A program made the translations under genes and the position numbers. From Neoaquamicrobium microcysteis (GTDB taxonomy: Bacteria; Pseudomonadota; Alphaproteobacteria; Rhizobiales; Rhizobiaceae): a stretch of 64,000 bases of DNA. The notes under the pieces were generated by a model. That model had not been told where the DNA came from, searched no databases, and was given only the letters and a program-made list of their open reading frames with translations. This document shows positions 37,301-44,791 of this stretch, in pieces. The stretch lies in the NCBI RefSeq assembly GCF_008180155.1, contig NZ_VSZS01000068.1, forward strand, positions 1-64,000, written 5' to 3'. The number at the start of each line of letters is the position of its first letter. Within the stretch, counting starts at the first letter, position 1.

Positions 37301-37819
37301 GTGCTGAGGCTGGAAATCCAGCTGGAGTCACGCAAGGGGCAAGGCACGCGTTTTTCGGTCATCCTGCCGCGTGTCGAGGCGCCCCAGCTCGAACTGGTCA
37401 GTGAAGTGCGCACACCCGTTCGCCCGAACGTCATGCTCGACGGCGTCAGCGTTCTTTGCATCGACAATGACGGCCCGATCCTGGAGGGCATGCGCCTGCT
37501 GCTGGAAGGGTGGGGCTGTCACGTGGAAACCGCATCCGGTTCCGACGACCTGCCTCCCAGGGACACGGCGCGGCGTCCGGACGTCATCCTGGCGGACTAT
37601 CACCTCGACGGCGGCGAAAACGGCCTCAACGTCATCGCGCGGCTGCGCGCGGTGCACGGCCCGGAAACACCGGCGATCCTGGTTACCGCCGATCGCTCCA
37701 ACGAGGTGCGCGAAGCCGCCGCGGCGATGGATGTCGCCGTCATCAACAAGCCCGTCAAGCCGGCCAATCTGAGGACGGTGCTGACGCGCTACCGGAAGAT
37801 ATTGTCGGCGGCGGAATAG
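34325..37819 (+). CDS. transporter-fused hybrid histidine kinase (CrbS-like)
   Basis: The 1164-residue protein starts with GTG, supported by AGGAGG. Residues ~1-500 form a sodium/solute-symporter-like domain with about 12-13 membrane helices (YCTSWTFFGSVGLA, KITSIADFLGARYGKS). Then come a PAS domain (~650-755), a HisKA domain with His809 in AAGHDILQPLN, an ATPase domain (VQNLVSNAIKYT, DTGIGIDGD, GLGLGLSIVDRIA), and a C-terminal receiver with Asp1091 in LADYHLDGG. CrbS/MxtR-type kinases sense a small acid such as acetate. The partner regulator gene lies convergent, 7 bp away. Confidence 0.92.
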   Translation: MQGWVIVIVAIAYVTLLFAIASIGDRRAVTHGPGRARPYIYAFSLAIYCTSWTFFGSVGLASERSFEFLTIYIGPILVFFFCYPFLARVIRVAKTEKITSIADFLGARYGKSFAVAAIATMIAMFGTVPYIALQLKAISGSMSLMVEHYNGAPPAFDFVIGDISLAVALLLALFAILFGTRHADATEHQDGMILAVAVESIVKLAAFIAVGVAVSFFLLGSPAEMIATVSANEQVQKSLDYSTSLATWIVMTVLSGFAIIMLPRQFYVTVVENRSEEELRKASWMFPLYLIAINLYVIPIAFAGLAVLGPESNSDLYVVSLPLHYGQNALALFAFIGGLSAATAMVIVASVALSIMISNDLVIPLVMRRLLKSHAADREDWSKVILNIRRAAIFVILFAAFLYYRETTSNTRLASIGLISFAAIAQFAPAFIGGLIWRGANGRGAVMGMIAGITVWAYTLLFPSLAPSDTEILRTGLFGLEALRPQALFGTVGEPLNHGVIWSLSINTLFFILGSLSRASMPLERIQAALFVPRDANPMPSLRRFRTAVTVNDLKDTISRYLGVERTERSFQSFEAKEGRAINGNELASMSVIRFSEQLLTSAVGSSSARLILSLLFQRNDSNSRGALRLLDDATEALQQNRDLLQTALDQMEEGVTVFDRDFGLTCWNRQFRALFDLPDEMGQVGVSLHHVLHYLADRGDIPRGSEYETLNRMTWFGEVWSIELKRSGRIIELRTNPMPDGGIVATYTDITARVQADLALKRVNETLEQRVVSRTAELTRVNEELAMAQMLAEEANLGKTRFLAAAGHDILQPLNAARLYCSALLETVEKGKVGDAVGNIESSLESVETILGAVLDISRLDTGAMKPVETVFKLDGLLRQIETDFQPLAAARGLRLSIVPSRLAVNTDRNLFRRLVQNLVSNAIKYTRSGRVLVGVRRRGELLELQVWDTGIGIDGDKLNTVFREFTRLEEGAKVAQGLGLGLSIVDRIARVLRLEIQLESRKGQGTRFSVILPRVEAPQLELVSEVRTPVRPNVMLDGVSVLCIDNDGPILEGMRLLLEGWGCHVETASGSDDLPPRDTARRPDVILADYHLDGGENGLNVIARLRAVHGPETPAILVTADRSNEVREAAAAMDVAVINKPVKPANLRTVLTRYRKILSAAE

Positions 37820-37826
37820 GCCGCGA

Positions 37827-38492
37827 TTACTCCACGCCCTGCAACGGGTCGGTTGCGATGCGCGACAGGCGGATCACCGCCTGGGTGCGGCTGTCCACGC
37901 CAAGCTTCTGCAGAACCGCCGAGACATGCGCCTTGATCGTCGCTTCCGAGACCTTGAGCTCATAGGCGATCTGCTTGTTCAACAGCCCTTCGGCCAGCAT
38001 GCCAAGCACGCGCGTCTGCTGTGGGGTGAGGGTCTGCAACCTGCCGATCAGATCGGATATCTCCGGGTCGCCCTCCTCGCCGAGATCGATGCCTTCGGGT
38101 GCTGCGACGCCGCCCTCGAGCACGGCCTGCACGGCGGTGCGGATATCTTCCATACTCGCCGATTTCGAGATGAAGCCCGATGCGCCGAGCTCGAGAGCAC
38201 GGCGGATCGTCACGGGGTCGTCGTGCGCCGACACGACAACGATGGGCACGCTCGAATCCAGCCCTCGCAGCGCGACGAGGCCCGAAAGCCCGCTTGCGCC
38301 CGGCATGGTCAGATCGAGGAGAACGAGGTCGGTATCCTGATTGTCGATGATGAGCGTCTTGACGCTGTCGAAGTCGCCGGCTTCGAGAATGCGGCTGCCT
38401 TCGCCCACCCCCGCCAGAGCCTGCTTGAGAGCACCCCTGAAAAGCGGATGATCGTCGGCAATTACAAACGTGAAGCCTGACGGCAAACGCAC
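37827..38492 (-). CDS. LuxR/NarL-type response regulator (CrbR-like)
   Basis: The 221-residue regulator has a receiver domain with acidic pair IADDHPLF, phosphoacceptor Asp60 in LVLLDLTMPGASG and Lys in FISKSASMED. A C-terminal LuxR helix-turn-helix follows (LTPQQTRVLGMLAEGLLNKQ, ELKVSEATIKAHVSAVLQKL). It faces the CrbS-like kinase gene. In related pairs it turns on acetyl-CoA synthetase and small-acid use. Direct control of nearby genes is not evident. Confidence 0.9.
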   Translation of the reverse strand: MRLPSGFTFVIADDHPLFRGALKQALAGVGEGSRILEAGDFDSVKTLIIDNQDTDLVLLDLTMPGASGLSGLVALRGLDSSVPIVVVSAHDDPVTIRRALELGASGFISKSASMEDIRTAVQAVLEGGVAAPEGIDLGEEGDPEISDLIGRLQTLTPQQTRVLGMLAEGLLNKQIAYELKVSEATIKAHVSAVLQKLGVDSRTQAVIRLSRIATDPLQGVE

Positions 38493-38710
38493 CTCCCCCG
38501 ATTCGCCCCGCCGAGTGTAACCCCCGGCTGGCGGCGTCGCGACGCGATTATGCGCCGGTACCCCCGCATTGCAAGCGTGTGACCGCTTTCAGCAGACTGG
38601 CGCGCCCGACGCAACCATTTCAGCGATTGCTCATTCTCTCCGCAATGTTACTTGCTGCCGCTAGGGCAGCACCCGCATACTCGACTTTAGTCTAATCTGG
38701 AGACCGGGTT

Positions 38711-39109
38711 ATGGAACCGATCCGTCAGGTCGCAGTCATGTGTGTGGCGCGGGCGGTGAGTTTCGGCACGCTTGCCATCGTCTGCGTGATGGTCTCCTTC
38801 GCCTTCAGTCCGCCCGCCGCATTCCGAACCGGGGCCGTGCTTTCGCTGGTGATGGCCATCATCCTGTTGCTCAAGGCTCACTATGTGGGTTGGCAGCAGC
38901 CGAAGCACACGGAAGTCTGGCTTTACCTGGACGAGCGGACGCGTCCGCGCGATGCCGAGGCTACGCGCCGGTTCACCAGCGTGCTGCGCGAGGTCTACGG
39001 AAGGTTCGCGGCCGGCACGCTGTTGGTGGCGTGCGGCCTATTCGCCGTTTCGGTCCTGATGCTCGCAGCCGGCATGGAACTGCATGGCTTCGAGCGCGGT
39101 GTTCGCTAG
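38711..39109 (+). CDS. hypothetical membrane protein
   Basis: The 132-residue protein is not recognised by name. It has two N-terminal membrane helices (~18-37 and ~40-57), a charged middle (EVWLYLDERTRPRDAEATRR) and a C-terminal helix (~100-122). GGAGA precedes the ATG. It has the look of conserved rhizobial membrane proteins of unknown function. It stands alone between the response regulator and a convergent secreted protein. Confidence 0.65.
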   Translation: MEPIRQVAVMCVARAVSFGTLAIVCVMVSFAFSPPAAFRTGAVLSLVMAIILLLKAHYVGWQQPKHTEVWLYLDERTRPRDAEATRRFTSVLREVYGRFAAGTLLVACGLFAVSVLMLAAGMELHGFERGVR

Positions 39110-39118
39110 TCGATACGA

Positions 39119-39553
39119 TCAGGTACGATCGGCCGGGGGCTCGGAGGGCCGTTCGCCCCGCCCGTACTCACGATCCAGATCCTGCACGATGCCGAGGAAG
39201 CGCCTGAAGAAGCGCTCCATATAGCCCAGCGTCTGCTCGAATTCCTCCTCGCTCGGCAACTGGGCCGCGGGCTGGCCGCTTTCGAGCGCAGCCAGCCGAT
39301 CCTCCAGCGCATCGACCCGCGCCTGCAACTCGTCCAACTGGTCCTCGTAAGCCGTACGCTCTTCCACGGCCATCTTGCAGACAAGCTGCCCACCGCGCTC
39401 CTGGCAGAGCGTCATGCGCCCGTTTGTGGTGTCGAGGCGCACATAACCTTCGTCTGTACGTTCGATCTGATAGCGCTCGACGTCCTGCGCCAGCGATGGC
39501 GACACAGCCATCATGAGCGTTGCGGCGGCCAGGATCGGACCTGAGTATCGCAT
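39119..39553 (-). CDS. secreted coiled-coil protein, unknown function
   Basis: The 144-residue product has a signal peptide (MRYSGPILAAATLMMAVSPS, cleavage near LAQ). A small Cys-containing beta region follows (TTNGRMTLCQERGGQLVCKM), then a coiled coil (ELQARVDALEDRLAALESGQ) and a short C-terminal helix. The start at 39553 is chosen for the signal peptide. The two Cys may form a disulfide in the periplasm. No family was recognised with certainty. Confidence 0.7.
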   Translation of the reverse strand: MRYSGPILAAATLMMAVSPSLAQDVERYQIERTDEGYVRLDTTNGRMTLCQERGGQLVCKMAVEERTAYEDQLDELQARVDALEDRLAALESGQPAAQLPSEEEFEQTLGYMERFFRRFLGIVQDLDREYGRGERPSEPPADRT

Positions 39554-39724
39554 CTCTGCCTCCATCGACTGCAAGCTTGTGTTGAAGCGCGCCATTGCGC
39601 CGGAATTGCGTCGGCGCCCCTCTGGTGTGCAACCACAGGACCATACGATCAACCCAGAGTGGTCATGCACAATCCGCAAATGCCTGCTAGCAAGGCAATC
39701 ACCAGATTCGTCGAGGGATCATGC

Positions 39725-40531
39725 ATGAAGCTCGCCCTGCTGCCGGCACTCATCCTGTTTGCGTTCGTCTTTCCGCACGCGGCATCGGCGCGCACGGTCT
39801 GCACGATCGTCGCAGATGCCAGAACGGGAACGATCCTGCTTGAGGAAGGCGATTGCCAAAGCCGGGTAACGCCTGCGTCCACCTTCAAGATTCCGCTCGC
39901 GGTGATGGGGTATGACGCGAGGTTTCTGAGAGACCCCCAGACACCGGTGCTGCCTTTCAAGGCCGGCTACCCGAACTGGGGCGCGAACTGGGAACAGCCT
40001 ACCGACCCACAGGCTTGGATGAAACACTCGGTGGTCTGGTACTCGCAAGAGATTGCGCGTGACCTCGGCGTCGAGCGCCTGACGTCCTATGCCGCACGGT
40101 TCGGCTATGGCAACGCCGACTTCGCCGGAGACCCCGGGAAGAACAACGCGCTCGAGCGTGCGTGGATAAGTTCCTCGCTCAGGATTTCACCGGTCGAGCA
40201 GGTCGGTTTCCTCCGCAACCTCCTTACGGGCAACCTGCCGGTCGAGCGCCGCGCCGTCGAACAGACGCTGCGGATCGTGGAAAGCGCACGGGCCGGCGAC
40301 TGGACCGTTGCGGGCAAGACCGGCTCGGCCTATCCGCGCAATGCCGACGGTTCGTTCAACCGTGCGCGCGGCTGGGGCTGGTTCGTCGGCTGGGCGACGC
40401 GCGGCGACCGTACGCTGGTCTTCGCGCGGCTCAATCAGGACGAGCAGCGCCAGACCGGCCCCGGCGGCTTGAGAGCGCGAGCCATGTTCCTCGACGAATG
40501 GCCAGCCCTTTCGGAAAAATTGCCGGAATAG
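39725..40531 (+). CDS. class D (OXA-type) beta-lactamase
   Basis: The 268-residue secreted enzyme has a signal peptide (MKLALLPALILFAFVFPHAA, cleavage near ASA) and all class D hallmarks. These are Ser52-x-x-Lys55 in ASTFK, Ser102-Val-Val104 in HSVVWYS, Tyr128-Gly-Asn130 and Lys198-Thr-Gly200, followed by GWFVGW. It would hydrolyse beta-lactams in the periplasm through a carboxylated lysine. No mobile element, integron site or resistance gene lies near, so it appears to be an intrinsic chromosomal enzyme. The spectrum cannot be predicted. Confidence 0.93.
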   Translation: MKLALLPALILFAFVFPHAASARTVCTIVADARTGTILLEEGDCQSRVTPASTFKIPLAVMGYDARFLRDPQTPVLPFKAGYPNWGANWEQPTDPQAWMKHSVVWYSQEIARDLGVERLTSYAARFGYGNADFAGDPGKNNALERAWISSSLRISPVEQVGFLRNLLTGNLPVERRAVEQTLRIVESARAGDWTVAGKTGSAYPRNADGSFNRARGWGWFVGWATRGDRTLVFARLNQDEQRQTGPGGLRARAMFLDEWPALSEKLPE

Positions 40532-40581
40532 TTGGCGCAGCACCGTTTTCATCACCCGGCATTGCGCTTATAGCGCTGGCT

Positions 40582-40929
40582 ATGACCACGCTCATCTACA
40601 AGATCGTTCCGGAAAGCCTGTGGCGTGAAGCCGAGGCGCGAGGCGTGTTCCGCGGTGCGCCGATAGACCTTACCGACGGATATATCCACTTTTCAACCGC
40701 GGCGCAGGCCCGCGAAACCGCGGCCAAGCATTTTGCCGGGCAGACCGGGCTGCTGCTGGCTGCCATCGACGAGGCGCGGCTAGGCCCCGCATTGCGGTAC
40801 GAGGTGTCTCGCGGGGGCGCCCTGTTTCCGCATCTCTACGCACCACTCGATCTTTCTGCAGTCCTTTGGGTGAAGCCATTGCCGCTGGGCTCGGATGGAG
40901 TGCACATCTTCCCGGATGTTGACGAATGA
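40582..40929 (+). CDS. DUF952 family protein
   Basis: The 115-residue protein begins MTTLIYKIVPESLWREAEAR and has DGYIHFSTAAQARETAAKHF and ALFPHLYAPLDLSAVLWVKP, the typical DUF952 pattern (an ADP-ribosyltransferase-like fold of unknown activity). Its stop overlaps the pyrD start (ATGA), so the two are translationally coupled. This gene order recurs in rhizobia but gives no functional clue. Confidence 0.88.
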   Translation: MTTLIYKIVPESLWREAEARGVFRGAPIDLTDGYIHFSTAAQARETAAKHFAGQTGLLLAAIDEARLGPALRYEVSRGGALFPHLYAPLDLSAVLWVKPLPLGSDGVHIFPDVDE

Positions 40930-42023
40930 TCCCGGGCCTCGACCGCCTTGGACGCAGGCTTCTCTTCGCTTTCGATCCCGAGACGGCGCATGGTCTTTCC
41001 ATCGCAGCACTCAAGTCCGGCGGCGCCGCAGCGCTTTGCCCTCGCCCGCCCATCGACACACGGCTGGCGGTGCGGATAGCCGGGCTCGACTTTCCAAATC
41101 CGCTCGGCATGGCGGCAGGATACGACAAGAACGCCGAAGTGCCCGACGCGCTGCTGGGCCTCGGCTTCGGCTTTAGCGAGGTCGGCACCCTGACGCCGAA
41201 GCCGCAGGCTGGCAACCCGAAGCCGCGCATATTCCGGCTGACGGAAGATGACGCCGTCATCAATCGCATGGGTTTCAACAATGACGGCCACGAGCGCGCG
41301 CTGCTGCGCCTGAAGGCGCGTATCGGCCGCCAGGGCATAGCCGGCGTCAACATCGGCGCCAACAAGGACAGTGCGGATCGCATCGCGGACTACCGGCTGG
41401 GCGTCGAGCGCTTCGCGGCGGTCGCCTCCTATCTTGCCATCAATATCTCTTCGCCCAACACGCCCGGACTGCGCGACCTGCAGTCGCGCGACAGCCTTGC
41501 CGAACTGCTGGCGACGGTGATCGATGCGCGCGACGCCGAAGCGGCAAAAACCGGAAGCCCCGCACCGCTGTTCCTCAAGATTGCGCCCGACCTGTCCGAA
41601 GCCGAATTGGACAGCATCGCCGAGGAGGTGCTGGCGCGGAAGATCGAAGGCGTGATCGTCTCCAATACAACACTGTCGCGCTCGGGGCTCAGGAGCATCC
41701 ACGCTTCCGAGACCGGAGGCCTTTCGGGCCGCCCGCTCTTTGCCCGCTCGACAGCCGTCCTTGCACGAATGCGTCGCCGGCTCGGCCCGGATGTGGCCCT
41801 CATCGGCGTTGGCGGCGTCGATTCCGCCGAGACGGCCATGGAGAAAATTCGCGCCGGAGCGGACCTCGTCCAGCTCTATACCGGCATGATCTATGGCGGC
41901 CCGACCCTTCCGGGACGGATCGTGCGCGGACTTGCGGACATAGCCCGACGGGAGGGCGTTTCCACCATTGGCGACCTGCGCGATAGCTCGCTTGCCAGAT
42001 GGGAAGCTGCCTCGATCGACTAG
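40926..42023 (+). CDS. pyrD: dihydroorotate dehydrogenase (quinone)
   Basis: The 365-residue class 2 enzyme oxidises dihydroorotate to orotate at the inner membrane with FMN and quinone. It has the N-terminal helix RLGRRLLFAFDPETAH, FPNPLGMAAGYDKNAEVPDA, NRMGFNNDGH, NISSPNTPGLRDLQ with the class 2 catalytic Ser region, and FMN motifs GVGGVDSAE and LVQLYTGMIYGGP. It overlaps the DUF952 gene upstream by 4 bp and the convergent MATE gene by 4 bp. Confidence 0.97.
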   Translation: MIPGLDRLGRRLLFAFDPETAHGLSIAALKSGGAAALCPRPPIDTRLAVRIAGLDFPNPLGMAAGYDKNAEVPDALLGLGFGFSEVGTLTPKPQAGNPKPRIFRLTEDDAVINRMGFNNDGHERALLRLKARIGRQGIAGVNIGANKDSADRIADYRLGVERFAAVASYLAINISSPNTPGLRDLQSRDSLAELLATVIDARDAEAAKTGSPAPLFLKIAPDLSEAELDSIAEEVLARKIEGVIVSNTTLSRSGLRSIHASETGGLSGRPLFARSTAVLARMRRRLGPDVALIGVGGVDSAETAMEKIRAGADLVQLYTGMIYGGPTLPGRIVRGLADIARREGVSTIGDLRDSSLARWEAASID

Positions 42024-43366
42024 TTTTCGAAGGTCGCTCGTGCACGCACGGGCATGATCGCAAATAGGCTCAAACCCCGCGCGATCAGGAAGACGTGCAG
42101 CGACGCCCAAAGCCCCGGATTGCCGAGCAGCGGCACGAGAACCACCAGCGCCGCGATGAAAAGTGCAAACGAGGCGAGCATCATGTTTCGCAGATCGCGC
42201 GACCACGTCGATCCCATGAAGACGCCGTCCATCTGAAAGGCCAGCACGCCGGAAACCGCCGTCAGCGCGGCCCATGGCAGATAGTCTGCCGCCATGGCGC
42301 GCACATCGGCGGATGTCGTCATCAGGGCAACGAGGCCGTTGCCGAAAACCAGAAACAGCAGCGCCACGCCCGCCGAGACGGCGAAGCCCCAGATCGCGGT
42401 GAGACGCACGGCAGCCATGAAGGCTGGGCGGTGGCGCGCGCCGACTGCGCGGCCTGCGAGCTGCTCCGCCGCAGTTGCGAAGCCGTCGAGAAAATAGCCG
42501 GAGAGCAGGAAGAAGTTCATCAACACGGCATTGGCGGCAAGCGTCAGCGTACCGAGTTGCGCGCCCTGCCGGGCAAACAGCGCAAAGGCACCCAGCAGCA
42601 CGAAAGAGCGGATCATGATGTCTCGGTTGAGCGCGAACATCGTGCGAAGCGCCGCGACGTTGCGCAGCGTGCCCTGCGCCAAAGGCGGAAGCCTGCGAAA
42701 CCGCAGCACGAGGATGCTCATGCCCACCAGGGCCGCGAATGCTTCTGCGGCAACGGTAGCCCACGCCACACCGGCCACGCCCCAGCCCATCCACAGGCCA
42801 AGCGCAACTGACAGAGCCATGTTGACGACGTTCAGGGCCAGTTGCAGCCCGAGCCCGAGCCCGGCCTCTCCGCGACCAAGGACATAACCGAGGATGGCAT
42901 AGTTGGTCAGCGCGAAGGGCGCGGATACGAGCCGGATGGAGACGTAGGTCGCCATCGCTTCCGTGACTGCTGGTTCGGCCGCCATGAAACGGGCGCCCCC
43001 AAGAACGACAAGCGGCGCGGCGGCTACCAACAATACCCCCGCACCGACAGCCACGATCAGCGCCCGCCAGAATACCGCCTGTTCCTCAGGCGCGTCGCCA
43101 CGACCGTAAGCCTGCGCGACCAACCCCGTGGTTCCTGTCCGCAGGAAATTGAACGTGGCGAAGACGAGGTCGAAGATGATAGCGCCAGCAGCCAGCCCGC
43201 CCAGCAGCGCAGCGTCGCCAAGCCTGCCTATCACCGCCGTATCGACAATGCCCAGAAGCGGCGTCGTGAGATAGGCGAGCATCATCGGCAGCGCTATGGA
43301 CAGCACGAGCCGATTGCTCACCTCGAAGGGGCGTGCACCCGCACTCGTCTCCCGTATCGCCGTCAT
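42020..43366 (-). CDS. MATE-family efflux transporter
   Basis: The 448-residue membrane protein has about 12 hydrophobic helices. It carries MATE/DinF features: LSIALPMMLAYLTTPLLGIV at the start, DTAVIGRLGDAALLGGLA, and RTGTTGLVAQAYGRGDAPEE. It exports cationic or amphipathic compounds in exchange for Na+ or H+. The branch looks like the DinF-type group. It overlaps pyrD at the 3' end by 4 bp, which may link their expression through convergent transcription. Confidence 0.92.
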   Translation of the reverse strand: MTAIRETSAGARPFEVSNRLVLSIALPMMLAYLTTPLLGIVDTAVIGRLGDAALLGGLAAGAIIFDLVFATFNFLRTGTTGLVAQAYGRGDAPEEQAVFWRALIVAVGAGVLLVAAAPLVVLGGARFMAAEPAVTEAMATYVSIRLVSAPFALTNYAILGYVLGRGEAGLGLGLQLALNVVNMALSVALGLWMGWGVAGVAWATVAAEAFAALVGMSILVLRFRRLPPLAQGTLRNVAALRTMFALNRDIMIRSFVLLGAFALFARQGAQLGTLTLAANAVLMNFFLLSGYFLDGFATAAEQLAGRAVGARHRPAFMAAVRLTAIWGFAVSAGVALLFLVFGNGLVALMTTSADVRAMAADYLPWAALTAVSGVLAFQMDGVFMGSTWSRDLRNMMLASFALFIAALVVLVPLLGNPGLWASLHVFLIARGLSLFAIMPVRARATFEN

Positions 43367-43459
43367 CGGCCATCCGCTCCGTGCTACCCCGTGGATCAGA
43401 CCTGCATCATTCTCATCCGGCCCGACATTGCCAGCGGGAAAATATCGTTTCAGCCAGTC

Positions 43460-43723
43460 TCAGCGGCGATAGCTGAGGATGCGCAGGATGATGAAGGCGG
43501 GTATCACGACCGCTGCGCCCAGAAGGAAGTAAACCCAGAAGCGATAGATCGCATCGAAGCCCAGGTTCCAAAGCCCTGCGAAGAAGTCCTGGATGCGGTA
43601 GAACACGTCCCATGGCGACCAGCCGAAGGTTGCCATCACGATCCCGACCAGAAACGATACGACGATCAGCTTGAGAGCGACACGCAGCGGCGTGTCGCCG
43701 AGGAAGCGGTTGATCGCGGACAT
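43460..43723 (-). CDS. small membrane protein, DUF6460-like
   Basis: The 87-residue protein has two membrane helices (~16-34 and ~62-83) linked by DVFYRIQDFFAGLWNLGFDA. This pattern fits the DUF6460 family seen in Hyphomicrobiales, as far as memory allows. Function is unknown. Confidence 0.75.
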   Translation of the reverse strand: MSAINRFLGDTPLRVALKLIVVSFLVGIVMATFGWSPWDVFYRIQDFFAGLWNLGFDAIYRFWVYFLLGAAVVIPAFIILRILSYRR

Positions 43724-43887
43724 AAGGTTCTTCTCCTGAAGCAGACCAAGCGCAGATACGCGGCAAGTGCGGCGGCTTCAAGAGGTCGCGTGCCGCCAGC
43801 TTGCCGGCGCTGCGATGCAACCAATGCGGCCCCAAGCCGTTTTGCAGCGGGCGAGTTGGGCTACTGAGGCAACAGCAGGAGATTCAT

Positions 43888-43965
43888 ATGCTTCGCGCAG
43901 TCATCTTGTGGCTGATGGGCGTGCCGCTCGTCGTCGTCATCCTTATCTGGTTGTTCTTTCTCTGA
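43888..43965 (+). CDS. 25-residue hydrophobic membrane peptide
   Basis: ATG at 43888, with AGGAG seven bases upstream, opens a 25-codon frame that reads MLRAVILWLMGVPLVVVILI followed by WLFFL. It is a single membrane helix with almost no soluble part. The good ribosome site and the spacing to the next small gene (10 bp) support translation. Tiny peptides of this kind are found in other rhizobia; the function is unknown. Confidence 0.65.
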   Translation: MLRAVILWLMGVPLVVVILIWLFFL

Positions 43966-43975
43966 CGGAGCGCAC

Positions 43976-44122
43976 ATGAAGCAGAACCATCTCTATCTCA
44001 TCATCGGCGCCCTCGTGGTGGCCGTCATCGGGCTGGGCATTTACGTGATGCGCGAGGAGACGAAGCCCAGCGGCGTCGAACTGCGCATCGATGAGACCGG
44101 AGTGTCGGTCGAGCAGAATTGA
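43976..44122 (+). CDS. 48-residue membrane-anchored protein
   Basis: ATG at 43976 follows GGAG at good spacing. The product has one membrane helix (YLIIGALVVAVIGLGIYVM) and a short acidic tail (EETKPSGVELRIDETGVSVE). It lies 10 bp after the 25-residue peptide and 54 bp before the DUF883 gene, suggesting a small-membrane-protein operon. Function unknown. Confidence 0.65.
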   Translation: MKQNHLYLIIGALVVAVIGLGIYVMREETKPSGVELRIDETGVSVEQN

Positions 44123-44176
44123 ACCTGAACGATATGGCAGGGCGCCATGTCGACACGGCCTTGCAAGGAGAAGATC

Positions 44177-44527
44177 ATGGCAGAAAATTCCGACACCGAA
44201 ACCGTGCGCAAGGAACTGGAAAAGCAGATCGGCGACCTTCGCAAGGAGGTCAGCAAGCTGAGCAAGACCGTTTCAGCCCGCACCGAAGAAATCTACAAGC
44301 AGGCGCGCGACGAAGCTGAAGAAGCCTATGAGAGTGCGTCGCGGCAGGCCCGGGGCGCTGCGAAGCAGGTACGCCGGCAGGCCTATGCCGTGTCGGAAGC
44401 CATCAAGGAAAATCCCGGCACCGCGGCTACCGTGCTGTCGTCGGCCGGTCTTCTCGGCTTTCTCATCGGGCTTGTCGTCGGACAGGCGATTTCTTCCAGC
44501 AACGATCGTTCGAGCCGCTGGTACTGA
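44177..44527 (+). CDS. DUF883/ElaB-YqjD family membrane protein
   Basis: The 116-residue protein has a long amphipathic helix (TVRKELEKQIGDLRKEVSKL) and KENPGTAATVLSSAGLLGFL, which leads into a C-terminal membrane helix (IGLVVGQAI). This is the arrangement of the DUF883 family. E. coli members of this family attach to ribosomes in stationary phase. AAGGAGA precedes the ATG at 44177. It ends a run of three small membrane-protein genes and is followed by a terminator. Confidence 0.88.
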   Translation: MAENSDTETVRKELEKQIGDLRKEVSKLSKTVSARTEEIYKQARDEAEEAYESASRQARGAAKQVRRQAYAVSEAIKENPGTAATVLSSAGLLGFLIGLVVGQAISSSNDRSSRWY

Positions 44528-44564
44528 CGCCAGTTCGCCTTTCGCAACGTCGATCCCATACACA

Positions 44565-44594
44565 AGCCTCGCCGTGCCAGCGGCGGGGCTTTTC
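44565..44594 (+). terminator. terminator of the small-membrane-protein genes
   Basis: AGCCTCGCCG at 44565-44574 pairs with CGGCGGGGCT at 44581-44590 (one wobble), with a TGCCAG loop and TTTT following. Confidence 0.85.
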
Positions 44595-44791
44595 GTTGCG
44601 GATAGTGACGGGAATTTGGTGAAATTTGGACTTTCGTCGTATCTCACCTAGCATTCGTCGCGAATCGGCACCTCACCCACCGCTGCCGATTCCATGCTCC
44701 CACCCGCGGAGTCGTAACTCCCCTACGGAGAAAGATAGCCGCCTGCCGTTCGCGCGGGTGGCTGAATTCATTGCAATGGAGGGATGCTGCA

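Noticed and set aside
34457-37404. Long alternative frames over the hybrid kinase gene (minus 34457-35446 and plus 35065-37404)
   Set aside because: The kinase frame contains all expected motifs; the alternatives are Arg/Pro/His-rich shadows typical of high-GC DNA.
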